Positions 1-6,495 of a stretch of DNA of 6,812 nt are shown one piece after another. The notes beneath the pieces were generated by a model that saw nothing but the letters and a program-made list of their open reading frames with translations, did not search any database and was not told where the DNA came from. The stretch is taken from NCBI GenBank assembly GCA_003485905.1, contig DNHK01000248.1, forward strand, positions 1-6,812, written 5' to 3'. How positions within the stretch are numbered: position 1 is the first letter of the stretch; every line of letters starts with the position of its first letter. The position numbers were made by a program, and so were the translations under genes. This DNA comes from Gammaproteobacteria bacterium. GTDB lineage: Bacteria; Pseudomonadota; Gammaproteobacteria; Arenicellales; Arenicellaceae.

Positions 1-111
1 CAGGTTTGTTGTTGTCGGTTGATTAATCTTCGCTCTGCCAATGTGTTAAGTTTCGCCCAAGCATTGGCAGTTTTGTTTAACCATTTCAAATTCAAAAGCA
101 GGAAATCGTGC
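1..111. other. Left-edge segment upstream of pgi
   Basis: The pgi reading frame stays open through this whole segment to the window edge, with a possible TTG start at 19. The encoded residues (including RLINLRSANVLSFAQ) do not look like a transaldolase C-terminus to me, and a better start with a Shine-Dalgarno lies at 112. I therefore read this as mostly non-coding 5' region of pgi. The other two forward frames close at stops at 20-22 and 24-26, so the end of an upstream gene could lie here, but too few codons are visible to identify one. I saw no convincing promoter. Confidence 0.45.
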
Positions 112-1602
112 ATGTCGTTTAATTCGTTGATTCGAGGTCTATTTGCCCGTGACGCTTCAATATGGGCTGACGACCCCATCGAACAAGCAAAGATTATTGA
201 CCGATTGGGTTGGCTGGATGCGCCACAGTTTGCTGTGGATCACATGGACGAGATCAATACCTTTGCAGAGGAGATTCGTACTGAAGGCTTTCAACATATA
301 GTACTACTTGCTATGGGTGGGTCGTGTTTGGCTCCCGAAGTCATGGCCAGAATTGCAGGTGCACAAGTGGGTTGGCCAAGATTGTGCGCACTTGATAGCA
401 CTTCCCCTGACAAGATAGAGATTGTTGAAGAAAAGCTCACTTTAGCGACCACATTATTCGTGGTTGCGAGCAAGTCTGGTAACACTATCGAAACCTATAG
501 TCTCTATTTGTATTTTCGTCAGCAATTAATCGATGCTGGTTTGTTTCCGGGCAATCATATGGTGGCTATCACCGATGCGGGATCAAACCTTGAATCGGTG
601 GCGGCACGTGATGAGTTTCGAGCTTGTTTTATTAATCCGGCAGATATTGGTGGCCGCTATTCGGCGATTAGTTATTTTGGTTTGGTACCCGCTGCGTTGA
701 TTGGTATCAATGTCCAAAGTGTTGCAGCATCCGCGATGCGGGCTTTAGCTGAATGTCAGGCAGGAACGGGTCGTGGGGTTTGCTTAGGTGAGTGGATGGG
801 AAGAAACTGGCAAGTCGGCCGAGACAAAATGGGTATGGTTTTACCGGTTGATATAGAGCCGTTTGGCTGGTGGATAGAACAATTAGTTGCTGAGAGTCTC
901 GGTAAGCAAGGTAAGGGAATATTGCCTTGGCGGGCTGAAATGCCTGAAAGTAGCTATCCTGATGATATGTTTTTTGCAGTTTGGGGCGAGTTGGAGAGTA
1001 AAGAGGATCTGAGCATAATGCATCAGGGTGCGTTACAGACCACAAGCGAATTAGGTGCCGAATTTGTTCATTGGGAAATTGCCACAGCACTGGCTGGTGC
1101 AGTGCTTGAAGTAAACCCATTTGATGAACCGAATGTCACAGAAGCTAAGCAGGTGACATCGAGAATATTGGCAGAGGGTGTTGAAAACCTGAGCTTAGTT
1201 GGAGCACCTATATCTAGCTTGGTATCTCAGCTTGGGTCAAAAGACTATATAAATGTTTTAGCCTATTTGCCCGACACTGACGAAGTTAAGTATTCATTGG
1301 GGCGACTAATTAATAAAATTCGTGACCTCACCGATCGGCCGGTGATTTTAAGTTGGGGCCAACGATATTTACACAGCACCGGGCAATTGCATAAAGGTGG
1401 ACCGAATCAGGGGGTGTTTCTGGTTTTGGCGGGTGACACGGGGCGAGATAAAGTAATTCCAGAGCAAGCATATGGTTTTCGAACGTTGTTGCTGGCTCAG
1501 GCCCAGGGAGATTTTAAGGTGCTGCAAGAGAAAGATCGTCGCGCTACTTACATCAAGATATCGGATGATATGGTCGGCGATTTGGAAAACCTAGGTATAT
1601 AG
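112..1602 (+). CDS. pgi: Glucose-6-phosphate isomerase (Tal-Pgi fusion-type isomerase domain)
   Basis: Interconverts glucose-6-phosphate and fructose-6-phosphate in the cytoplasm (glycolysis, gluconeogenesis, link to the pentose phosphate route). From the ATG at 112 the protein has 496 residues with two sugar-isomerase (SIS) domains. Visible motifs are GGSCLAPEV (69-77), the sugar-phosphate loop SKSGNTIET (120-128), GGRYSAIS (180-187), ESLGKQGKG (261-269, Glu261 the probable catalytic base), NPFDEPNV (335-342) and HSTGQLHKGGPN (421-432). NPFDEPNV, GQLHKGGPN and the opening ARDASIW...RLGWLD resemble the isomerase half of transaldolase/isomerase fusions rather than E. coli Pgi. The start at 112 was chosen because AGGA (100-103) sits 8 nt upstream and the conserved domain begins just after it. 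The frame is open to the window edge, so an N-terminal extension or fused transaldolase cannot be fully excluded. The gene converges on the patatin gene with 4 bp between stops. Function is confident, start less so. Confidence 0.88.
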   Translation: MSFNSLIRGLFARDASIWADDPIEQAKIIDRLGWLDAPQFAVDHMDEINTFAEEIRTEGFQHIVLLAMGGSCLAPEVMARIAGAQVGWPRLCALDSTSPDKIEIVEEKLTLATTLFVVASKSGNTIETYSLYLYFRQQLIDAGLFPGNHMVAITDAGSNLESVAARDEFRACFINPADIGGRYSAISYFGLVPAALIGINVQSVAASAMRALAECQAGTGRGVCLGEWMGRNWQVGRDKMGMVLPVDIEPFGWWIEQLVAESLGKQGKGILPWRAEMPESSYPDDMFFAVWGELESKEDLSIMHQGALQTTSELGAEFVHWEIATALAGAVLEVNPFDEPNVTEAKQVTSRILAEGVENLSLVGAPISSLVSQLGSKDYINVLAYLPDTDEVKYSLGRLINKIRDLTDRPVILSWGQRYLHSTGQLHKGGPNQGVFLVLAGDTGRDKVIPEQAYGFRTLLLAQAQGDFKVLQEKDRRATYIKISDDMVGDLENLGI

Positions 1603-1606
1603 AGAC

Positions 1607-2758
1607 TCAGTATTCGTCTGAAAGTAATTCAAGTAGTTCATTTTCCATTTCCAGAGCGTCTTTTCGGCCACATTCTATAAGTTCGCGACAGAAGCCCTTT
1701 TCGAACATTAGGTAAGAAATAAAGCGTCGACTGGTTTCCCTCTCCATACCAATAATTCTAAGTAAATTTCTCAAGGTACGGGGTAGGTTTTCGTAATGTT
1801 TTTCAGCTATGGCCGCGATATCTACAGAGGGTGAAATAACTGCGTGTTCAATAGGGCTAAACTCAACAGCATCAGTTGGAACGCTCTCTGGCACATGGTC
1901 GAGTGCTAAGTTTATCCGTTCCAGCCTCTCTATATCTGAATACATTGAATTTAGGAATAAGGTATCCATGATGTAGCCGGCGATTTCCCCGACGGTTGGA
2001 TAGCTTATGGGCTCTTGGGCCTCGGAGTCGCGCTCTACTCTTAAACCCACAATTAACACTTTAGATGCCCCTAGATGGAGTGCCGGGCTAATTGGTGCGT
2101 TCTGTCGCATCGACCCATCGCCAAAGTACTCACCATTCAATAGTATAGGCGGAAAAACTATTGGGATAGACGATGAAGCCATTAGATGCTCTACGTTGAT
2201 TGCATCAGCTAGCCCACCTCGATGAACTCTAGCCCAGGGTCGTATGTCGCTGGTGCCAGCGTAAAATGACGTGGACCGCCCACTGGTGTAACTGCAGGCT
2301 GTTACCGAAAGAGCTGACAGATGGCCTGCGTCGACCTGTGATTGGATTCGACTAAAGTCTATTCTATTAGAAAGGAGATCGCGTAGAGGCGCGTTATCGA
2401 GTAAAGAATGAGGCCCTTTTTCGGGATTCCCAAACCCAACCGACGTCCAGCCCCAACGTGCGACGCGAGACATCAATCCCCAGGAAGCTGTTCGAAAGAC
2501 ATGATGTGGTTCAAAGTTGCTCCACACATCTATAAGTTTGGCGACCCCTTGATGGAAATTGTCGGCGTCAGCGGCTAGCGCGGCTGCATTTATCGAGCCG
2601 GCGGATGTACCCGATATAATGGGGAAATAGGTACCCTTTTTTCGCGGTAATATTTCTGCCAGCCCTTTCAGCACACCAACTTGGTAAGCAGCTCTCGCAC
2701 CACCGCCGCCAAGGACAAGCGCTGTCGAGGGCTTTGAACTAACTTGATCTGTCACCAA
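1607..2758 (-). CDS. Patatin-like phospholipase family protein
   Basis: Predicted serine lipid acyl hydrolase of the patatin (PNPLA) fold, which uses a Ser-Asp dyad; the substrate cannot be told from sequence. In the 383-residue product the oxyanion-hole glycine stretch LGGGGARAAYQ is at 16-26. The nucleophile elbow GTSAG is at 50-54 (Ser52) and the second catalytic motif DGS at 214-216 (Asp214); many patatins have DGG or DGA there. No signal peptide, membrane segment or surface-export barrel is evident, so it is probably cytoplasmic or peripheral to the inner membrane. Residues from about 250 on form a charged, probably helical tail ending in an acidic stretch. The start is TTG at 2758 or the adjacent GTG at 2755; no ATG lies near. 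It follows rhlB by 20 bp on the same strand and is probably co-transcribed with it. I cannot assign a pathway. Confidence 0.88.
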   Translation of the reverse strand: MVTDQVSSKPSTALVLGGGGARAAYQVGVLKGLAEILPRKKGTYFPIISGTSAGSINAAALAADADNFHQGVAKLIDVWSNFEPHHVFRTASWGLMSRVARWGWTSVGFGNPEKGPHSLLDNAPLRDLLSNRIDFSRIQSQVDAGHLSALSVTACSYTSGRSTSFYAGTSDIRPWARVHRGGLADAINVEHLMASSSIPIVFPPILLNGEYFGDGSMRQNAPISPALHLGASKVLIVGLRVERDSEAQEPISYPTVGEIAGYIMDTLFLNSMYSDIERLERINLALDHVPESVPTDAVEFSPIEHAVISPSVDIAAIAEKHYENLPRTLRNLLRIIGMERETSRRFISYLMFEKGFCRELIECGRKDALEMENELLELLSDEY

Positions 2759-2781
2759 ACTGGGTCTCTTGTTTATTCCTA
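2759..2781 (-). promoter_or_regulatory. rhlB-patatin junction with candidate ribosome binding sites
   Basis: The rhlB stop TAG (2779-2781) lies inside TAGGAATAAACAAGAGACCC on the minus strand. One purine tract, AGGA, overlaps the stop itself but lies about 18 nt from the TTG, which is too far for a standard site. A second, AAGAG (2770-2766), is 7 nt before the TTG and 10 nt before the GTG. The 20-nt gap holds no promoter or terminator that I can see. This suggests one transcript, perhaps with reinitiation of ribosomes finishing rhlB. The choice between TTG and GTG stays open. Confidence 0.45.
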
Positions 2782-4428
2782 TCCGACAGCTGGCACATCA
2801 CCAATACGGCTAATTCGGCTTCGTAAAGGTTTCGATTGGGCTGCGGTTTTCGGGTCTTTGAGTTTCACTGGTTCAATTGCTGCTACTTTGGGCTTTTGGA
2901 CACGGCTGGCCGGCTTGGGAGTGCTGCTATTTTTACGGGCGTCTGGCCTTGTCTCTCTTGTGCCTCGCTTGTCTCTTCGTGGAGGCTCGACAATAACCAT
3001 ATCTTTGACCAACAAATCCTCGTAGTTGCGCTCGACCGGAAGTTTGTGCCCGGTGTACTTCTCTATATCTGCTGCGTGCATACCAAAAGTTTCACAAATC
3101 AAACTGATGGCAACACCCGTTGCTCCAGCACGAGCAGTTCTGCCTATTCTATGCACGTAGTCTTCAGCGTCTTGTGGTAAATCGAAATTTATAACTAGAC
3201 CGACATCTGATATATGTAAGCCCCTTGCGGCGACGTCCGTCGCTATCAAAGTATTGACTTCACCTGACTTAAACTTTTTTAGAAGTGATTCACGTTTTCT
3301 TTGTGGGACATCACCTGAAAGCATTCCATTCTCAAAACCATTAGCGTTCAGCGTCGCTTGAATTTTCTCTGCCATCCGCTTGGTGTTTATAAAAACCAGA
3401 CATCGCAACCCGGCATGGGCTTGAAGAAGCCCCATTAATAGCGGCAATTTGTCAGGGTTTGAAGGTAGATATGCTTTTTCGGTTACCAGCTCTGCAGTTA
3501 TCCTGTCGGTTTCGACGACTACTGACTCAGGACTGGCCATGTGTTCGTAAGCAAGCTCTTTCACACGCAATGATAGGGTTGCAGAAAACATCAAGCTTAG
3601 TCGCTCTTCAGCCGGCGACATTGAGCGAAACAAATAACGTATATCGTTTATAAACCCAAGATCGAACATTCGGTCGGCCTCATCAAGGACCATTACCTCG
3701 AGCTTTTTAATATTGAACACGCCTTGCTTAAAGTAGTCGATAATTCTACCTGGTGTGCCTATTAGCACGTCCACACCCGCTTCCAGTTGTTCGCGTTGCT
3801 TTTGGTAGTCTGTTCCGCCATACGCAAGGCCGAGCTTTAGACCGGTATGCATATTTAGTGGTTTGGCATCTTCATATATCTGTATAGCGAGTTCTCTAGT
3901 TGGCGCCAATATTAGTGCGCGAAGTTGAGAAGTTGGCTTGTTCTCGATCTCGGTCTTTAGTAAATGGTGGAAAGTCGCGATTAAAAAAGCTGCAGTTTTT
4001 CCTGTGCCAGTTTGAGCCTGGCCCGCTACGTCCTTGCCCCCTAATGCTATAGGTAGCGCTAGCGCCTGGATTGGCGTGCAATAGTCGAATCCAGTTTCTT
4101 TAATGCCCTTCAGTACCGGTTCACAAATATCTAGGTTAGAGAAAGTTTGTGTACTTAAGTGATTCGCACTTACGTCTTGAGTTTCGTTGATGATCGGCGT
4201 TTTAATGTCAGTGTCAGTGTCAGTGGGCGGTTTGGTGACCACATTGCTATCATTCGGACTAATGTCGTTGGTGCTCGTTTGGTTATCAACTTCTATATCT
4301 GGCTCGAGTGCTTCGACAATTTCAACTGCGTCCAAAATAGGTAACCCTTCTTCCGGCAAACTATCGCTGGAACTGGCTTCGGTAGATTCTATCTCACCGT
4401 TATTATTTTCTGTTTGTTCGTCACTCAC
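2779..4428 (-). CDS. rhlB: ATP-dependent RNA helicase RhlB (DEAD-box)
   Basis: DEAD-box RNA helicase; in E. coli RhlB unwinds structured RNA for RNase E and PNPase in the degradosome. Core motifs are all intact in the 549-residue product: Q-motif region with Phe96 and TPIQ (118-121), Walker A AQTGTGKT (138-145), PTREL (176-180), GG (204-205), TPGR (225-228), DEAD (249-252), SAT (282-284), VFINT (345-349), ATDVAARGLHI (396-406) and HRIGRTARAG (426-435). Stretches such as CTPIQALALP, DVAGQAQTGTGKT and GLKLGLAYGG match E. coli RhlB from memory, separating it from RhlE, SrmB, DeaD and DbpA. It is about 130 residues longer than E. coli RhlB. An acidic, Ser/Thr/Asn-rich low-complexity N-terminus covers residues 1 to about 93, and a basic, Pro-rich tail runs from about 481. 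GTG start with a GAGGA site 6 nt upstream. Divergent from trxA, as in E. coli. Confidence 0.94.
   Translation of the reverse strand: MSDEQTENNNGEIESTEASSSDSLPEEGLPILDAVEIVEALEPDIEVDNQTSTNDISPNDSNVVTKPPTDTDTDIKTPIINETQDVSANHLSTQTFSNLDICEPVLKGIKETGFDYCTPIQALALPIALGGKDVAGQAQTGTGKTAAFLIATFHHLLKTEIENKPTSQLRALILAPTRELAIQIYEDAKPLNMHTGLKLGLAYGGTDYQKQREQLEAGVDVLIGTPGRIIDYFKQGVFNIKKLEVMVLDEADRMFDLGFINDIRYLFRSMSPAEERLSLMFSATLSLRVKELAYEHMASPESVVVETDRITAELVTEKAYLPSNPDKLPLLMGLLQAHAGLRCLVFINTKRMAEKIQATLNANGFENGMLSGDVPQRKRESLLKKFKSGEVNTLIATDVAARGLHISDVGLVINFDLPQDAEDYVHRIGRTARAGATGVAISLICETFGMHAADIEKYTGHKLPVERNYEDLLVKDMVIVEPPRRDKRGTRETRPDARKNSSTPKPASRVQKPKVAAIEPVKLKDPKTAAQSKPLRSRISRIGDVPAVG
4207..4224 (-). 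repeat. 6-bp tandem repeat (3 copies) inside rhlB
   Basis: GTCAGT on the plus strand repeats three times without mismatch. Read on the minus strand it is ACTGAC x3 and encodes Thr-Asp three times (RhlB residues about 69-74) within the disordered acidic extension. Gain or loss of units keeps the frame, so it could vary in length between strains without breaking the gene. Confidence 0.8.
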
Positions 4429-4434
4429 TTGAAA

Positions 4435-4439
4435 TCCTC
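4435..4439 (-). promoter_or_regulatory. Ribosome binding site deciding the rhlB GTG start
   Basis: Minus-strand GAGGA lies 6 nt before the GTG at 4428. This is the clearest Shine-Dalgarno in the window and supports GTG as the true start, so the acidic N-terminal extension is probably translated. Confidence 0.7.
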
Positions 4440-4458
4440 AGAGTTGGACCCTATTTGT

Positions 4459-4464
4459 ATTATA
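4459..4464 (-). promoter_or_regulatory. Candidate -10 element for rhlB
   Basis: A perfect TATAAT reads on the minus strand from 4464 to 4459. Transcription starting about 7 nt downstream (near 4452) would give a leader of roughly 24 nt carrying the GAGGA site, a sensible layout. No good -35 hexamer stands at 16-18 bp spacing, so the promoter would be weak, activator-dependent or a chance match. Confidence 0.42.
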
Positions 4465-4486
4465 TCTGCTTGCAATGTAATGATGA

Positions 4487-4496
4487 TTGACGTCAA
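4487..4496. promoter_or_regulatory. Perfect 10-bp palindrome in the rhlB/trxA divergent region
   Basis: TTGACGTCAA is its own reverse complement. It sits in the 181-bp gap between the two divergent genes, centred about 40 bp upstream of the predicted rhlB transcription start. Each half also matches the TTGACa -35 hexamer at five of six positions, but no suitable -10 lies at the right distance on either strand. It could be an operator for a dimeric regulator; I cannot name one. No convincing trxA promoter was visible in the rest of this gap (4497-4609). Confidence 0.3.
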
Positions 4497-4609
4497 AATA
4501 AACGTTGGTCACAAACTTTGGCAAACAACCTCAATATTGCGCGGGGGCATAAGGCGTCGCTTCGTAGTAATTCCAATTCTAACCGATACTGATCTAACAG
4601 ATACCAATT

Positions 4610-4933
4610 ATGTCTAATACACTCACAATTTCTGATGACTCTTTTGACAACGATGTTCTTGCCAGTACAGAGCCGGTGCTAGTCGATTACTGGGCCGAAT
4701 GGTGTGGCCCATGCAAAATGGTAGCCCCAGTGCTTGAAGAGTTAGCTTCTACCTATACTGGTCGTTTAAAGGTAGCCAAATTAAATATAGACGAAAATGC
4801 CGGGACGCCGCCAAAGTATGGTATTCGAGGAATACCTACTTTAATGATCTTCAAAAATGGAGAAGTTGCTGCTACTAAGGTTGGCGCGCTCAGCAAGTCT
4901 CAGTTAATTACCTTTATTGATGAGAATATTTAG
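4610..4933 (+). CDS. trxA: Thioredoxin 1
   Basis: Small cytoplasmic dithiol-disulfide oxidoreductase, kept reduced by thioredoxin reductase and NADPH; reduces ribonucleotide reductase, PAPS reductase, methionine sulfoxide reductases and other disulfides. The 107-residue product is one thioredoxin fold with active site WCGPCK (Trp31, Cys32, Cys35), buried Asp26 and cis-proline Pro76 in GIPTL, all at the E. coli TrxA positions. No signal peptide, which argues against a periplasmic relative. The start at 4610 gives the standard length. Upstream bases (CAGATACCAATT) contain no recognisable Shine-Dalgarno. It is divergent from rhlB and followed by rho after 299 bp, as in other Gammaproteobacteria. 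Confidence 0.97.
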   Translation: MSNTLTISDDSFDNDVLASTEPVLVDYWAEWCGPCKMVAPVLEELASTYTGRLKVAKLNIDENAGTPPKYGIRGIPTLMIFKNGEVAATKVGALSKSQLITFIDENI

Positions 4934-5072
4934 TATCAGCAAGTTTCAGTACGCATTACCAAATCGATATGCTGTAACTCGTATGCTTCGAGAGACGATG
5001 CTAAATCTAAGTGTTGGGGCTGGACGCCTGTTATAAGCCGTGTTAACGTTCTCCCGTTGGGCGATAATCCAT

Positions 5073-5089
5073 GGCTCAATTATTGGGCT
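5073..5089 (+). other. Stem-loop upstream of rho (first of two)
   Basis: GGCTCAA (5073-5079) pairs with TTGGGCT (5083-5089), seven pairs including two G-U, closing a TTA loop. It ends 3 nt before the next hairpin. No T-tract follows. Confidence 0.4.
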
Positions 5090-5092
5090 GCT

Positions 5093-5117
5093 CCAGATTG
5101 GGTCTGTACCAATCTGG
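5093..5117 (+). other. Perfect 9-bp stem-loop upstream of rho (second of two)
   Basis: CCAGATTGG (5093-5101) and CCAATCTGG (5109-5117) are exact reverse complements around a 7-nt loop. The bases after it (CCCTAGTGCAAATTTC) lack a T-run, so this is not a standard intrinsic terminator. It could be an RNA structure ending or stabilising trxA mRNA, part of a rho leader, or, since it lies about 30-55 bp upstream of the candidate rho -10, a DNA operator. Confidence 0.55.
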
Positions 5118-5147
5118 CCCTAGTGCAAATTTCTAGTGAGCCTTGTC

Positions 5148-5153
5148 TATAAT
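5148..5153 (+). promoter_or_regulatory. Candidate -10 element for rho
   Basis: A perfect TATAAT within TTGTCTATAATCC. Transcription would begin near 5160 and give a leader of about 73 nt. The -35 position at 17-18 bp spacing (GCAAAT or TGCAAA) is a poor match, and the upstream TG is one base off for an extended -10. Rho could also be read through from trxA. Confidence 0.42.
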
Positions 5154-5232
5154 CCTTGAATTACCTTTCTGAGCTATAAGTATCTTTGTTCAGAATTTCC
5201 TACCCTAGCCGATCCGGCACACCAAAATAATT

Positions 5233-6495
5233 ATGTCTGTATCCCTCGCTGAATTAAAGAAAAAACCACCCACTGAGCTTGCTGAGATCGGTCGGAGCCT
5301 TGAGCTCGACGGAATCGGTCGTATGCGCAAGCAAGACCAAATATTTACCGTCTTAAAAGCATATGCTAAGGCCGGTGAGGATATTAGTGGAGAAGGTGTT
5401 GTAGAAATATTGCAAGATGGTTTTGGTTTTCTGCGCTCGGCGGACAGCTCTTATTTGGCTGGTCCAGATGATATTTATGTATCTCCTAGCCAAATTAGGC
5501 GCTTTAATTTACGTACTGGCGATACGGTACACGGTTTGATACGACCACCGAAAGAGTCGGAGCGGTATTTTGCTTTACTAAAGGTTGAAACGATTAACTT
5601 TCAGCCTCCGGAAGAAGCCAAGAATAAAATACTTTTTGAGAACTTAACGCCATTGCACCCGGATGAGCGCATGCGTCTGGAGATGGGAAATGGCTCGTCA
5701 GAAGACCTGTGTGGCAGGGTTATCGATTTGATTGCTCCTCTCGGTAAAGGGCAACGAGGTTTGATTGTGTCCTCGCCGAAGAGTGGTAAAACAGTGATGT
5801 TGCAGCAGGTTGCTCAGGCAATCGTAAGTAATAACCCTGATTGCGAGTTGATTGTATTATTAATTGATGAGCGCCCAGAAGAAGTTACGGAAATGCAGCG
5901 CTCAGTTCGAGGTGAGGTTATCTCATCAACTTTCGATGAGCCTGCGATGCGACATGTGCAGGTAGCAGAAATGGTGATTGAGAAAGCTAAACGATTAGTC
6001 GAGCATAAAAAGGATGTGATAATTCTGCTTGACTCAATTACCCGTTTAGCGCGCGCGTACAATACGGTTGCACCTGCGTCTGGTAAGGTGCTTACCGGCG
6101 GTGTTGATGCGAATGCGCTGCAGCGACCGAAAAGATTTTTTGGAGCAGCGCGCAACATTGAGGAAGGTGGCAGCTTAACTATTTTGGCGACTGCCTTGAT
6201 AGATACCGGCTCTAAAATGGATGAAGTTATTTATGAAGAGTTTAAGGGAACAGGTAATTCAGAAATTCATCTAGACCGAAAGGTCGCTGAGAAGCGGGTA
6301 TATCCGGCTATTATTGTTAATAAGTCGGGTACCCGTAAGGAAGAGTTGTTGACGGAGCCAGCGGAATTGCAGCGTATCTGGTTGTTACGAAAATTGTTAC
6401 ATCCGATGGATGACGTGGCAGCAATCGAGTTTTTGTTGGATAAGCTTAAATCAACTAAAAGCAATGCCGAGTTTTTTAGTGCAATGAAGCGGTAG
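5233..6495 (+). CDS. rho: Transcription termination factor Rho
   Basis: Hexameric RNA-dependent ATPase and helicase that loads on C-rich nascent RNA and ends transcription. The 420-residue product matches E. coli Rho (419 residues) along its length, two residues out of register. The N-terminal helical domain has RMRKQD (30-35). The RNA-binding OSB fold has the RNP-like DGFGFLR (62-68). The ATPase domain has Walker A SPKSGKT (181-187, Lys186), catalytic Glu213 in IDERPEE, Walker B Asp267 in IILLDS, the Q-loop GKVLTGG (284-290) and the arginine finger Arg368 in SGTRKE. Against E. coli as I recall it, the P-loop PPKAGKT is SPKSGKT here, so Pro and Ala each become Ser; Lys and Thr are kept. There is no large acidic or basic insertion such as in some other phyla. 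The ATG start fits the family, but no Shine-Dalgarno precedes it. rpmE follows after 120 bp. Confidence 0.98.
   Translation: MSVSLAELKKKPPTELAEIGRSLELDGIGRMRKQDQIFTVLKAYAKAGEDISGEGVVEILQDGFGFLRSADSSYLAGPDDIYVSPSQIRRFNLRTGDTVHGLIRPPKESERYFALLKVETINFQPPEEAKNKILFENLTPLHPDERMRLEMGNGSSEDLCGRVIDLIAPLGKGQRGLIVSSPKSGKTVMLQQVAQAIVSNNPDCELIVLLIDERPEEVTEMQRSVRGEVISSTFDEPAMRHVQVAEMVIEKAKRLVEHKKDVIILLDSITRLARAYNTVAPASGKVLTGGVDANALQRPKRFFGAARNIEEGGSLTILATALIDTGSKMDEVIYEEFKGTGNSEIHLDRKVAEKRVYPAIIVNKSGTRKEELLTEPAELQRIWLLRKLLHPMDDVAAIEFLLDKLKSTKSNAEFFSAMKR

Larger units (their letters stand above)
4934..5232 (+). other. trxA-rho intergenic region / rho leader
   Basis: This 299-bp gap has no credible gene. 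Its middle is rich in inverted repeats: a small AACG/CGTT stem (5045-5058), then two adjacent hairpins at 5073-5089 and 5093-5117. Neither hairpin is followed by a T-tract. A direct repeat CTAGTG occurs at 5120-5125 and 5133-5138, then a TATAAT at 5148-5153. The last 42 bases (5191-5232) hold 14 C against 5 G, which is the type of composition Rho prefers; E. coli rho is known to be controlled by Rho-dependent attenuation in its own leader, so similar feedback is plausible. A small GCCG-ATC-CGGC hairpin (5208-5218) ends 14 nt before the start codon. Confidence 0.6.

Noticed and set aside
707..1120. A 137-codon open frame on the minus strand within pgi
   Set aside because: It lies wholly opposite the conserved pgi coding sequence, and its product has no recognisable motif; an antisense shadow.
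2744..3180. Two forward open frames (93 and 114 codons) across the rhlB 3' end
   Set aside because: They overlap the rhlB helicase motifs on the other strand and show no family features.
4487..4515. trxA promoter with TTGACG as -35
   Set aside because: The expected -10 position (about 4510-4515) reads CACAAA, not a credible -10.
4983..5036. Short frame MLRETMLNLSVGAGRLL as a possible rho leader peptide
   Set aside because: Only 17 codons, no Shine-Dalgarno, and no resemblance to E. coli RhoL as I remember it.
5093..5120. Intrinsic terminator of trxA
   Set aside because: The stem is good but no T-tract follows, so it does not meet the usual definition; kept as a stem-loop only.
5071..5136. 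Short frame MAQLLGCSRLGLYQSGPSANF spanning the rho-upstream hairpins
   Set aside because: 21 codons with no good Shine-Dalgarno; the hairpins explain the sequence order better. It would become interesting only if conserved as a peptide.
5814..6158. A 114-codon open frame on the minus strand within rho
   Set aside because: It is opposite the highly conserved Rho ATPase core; codon constraint on rho explains it.
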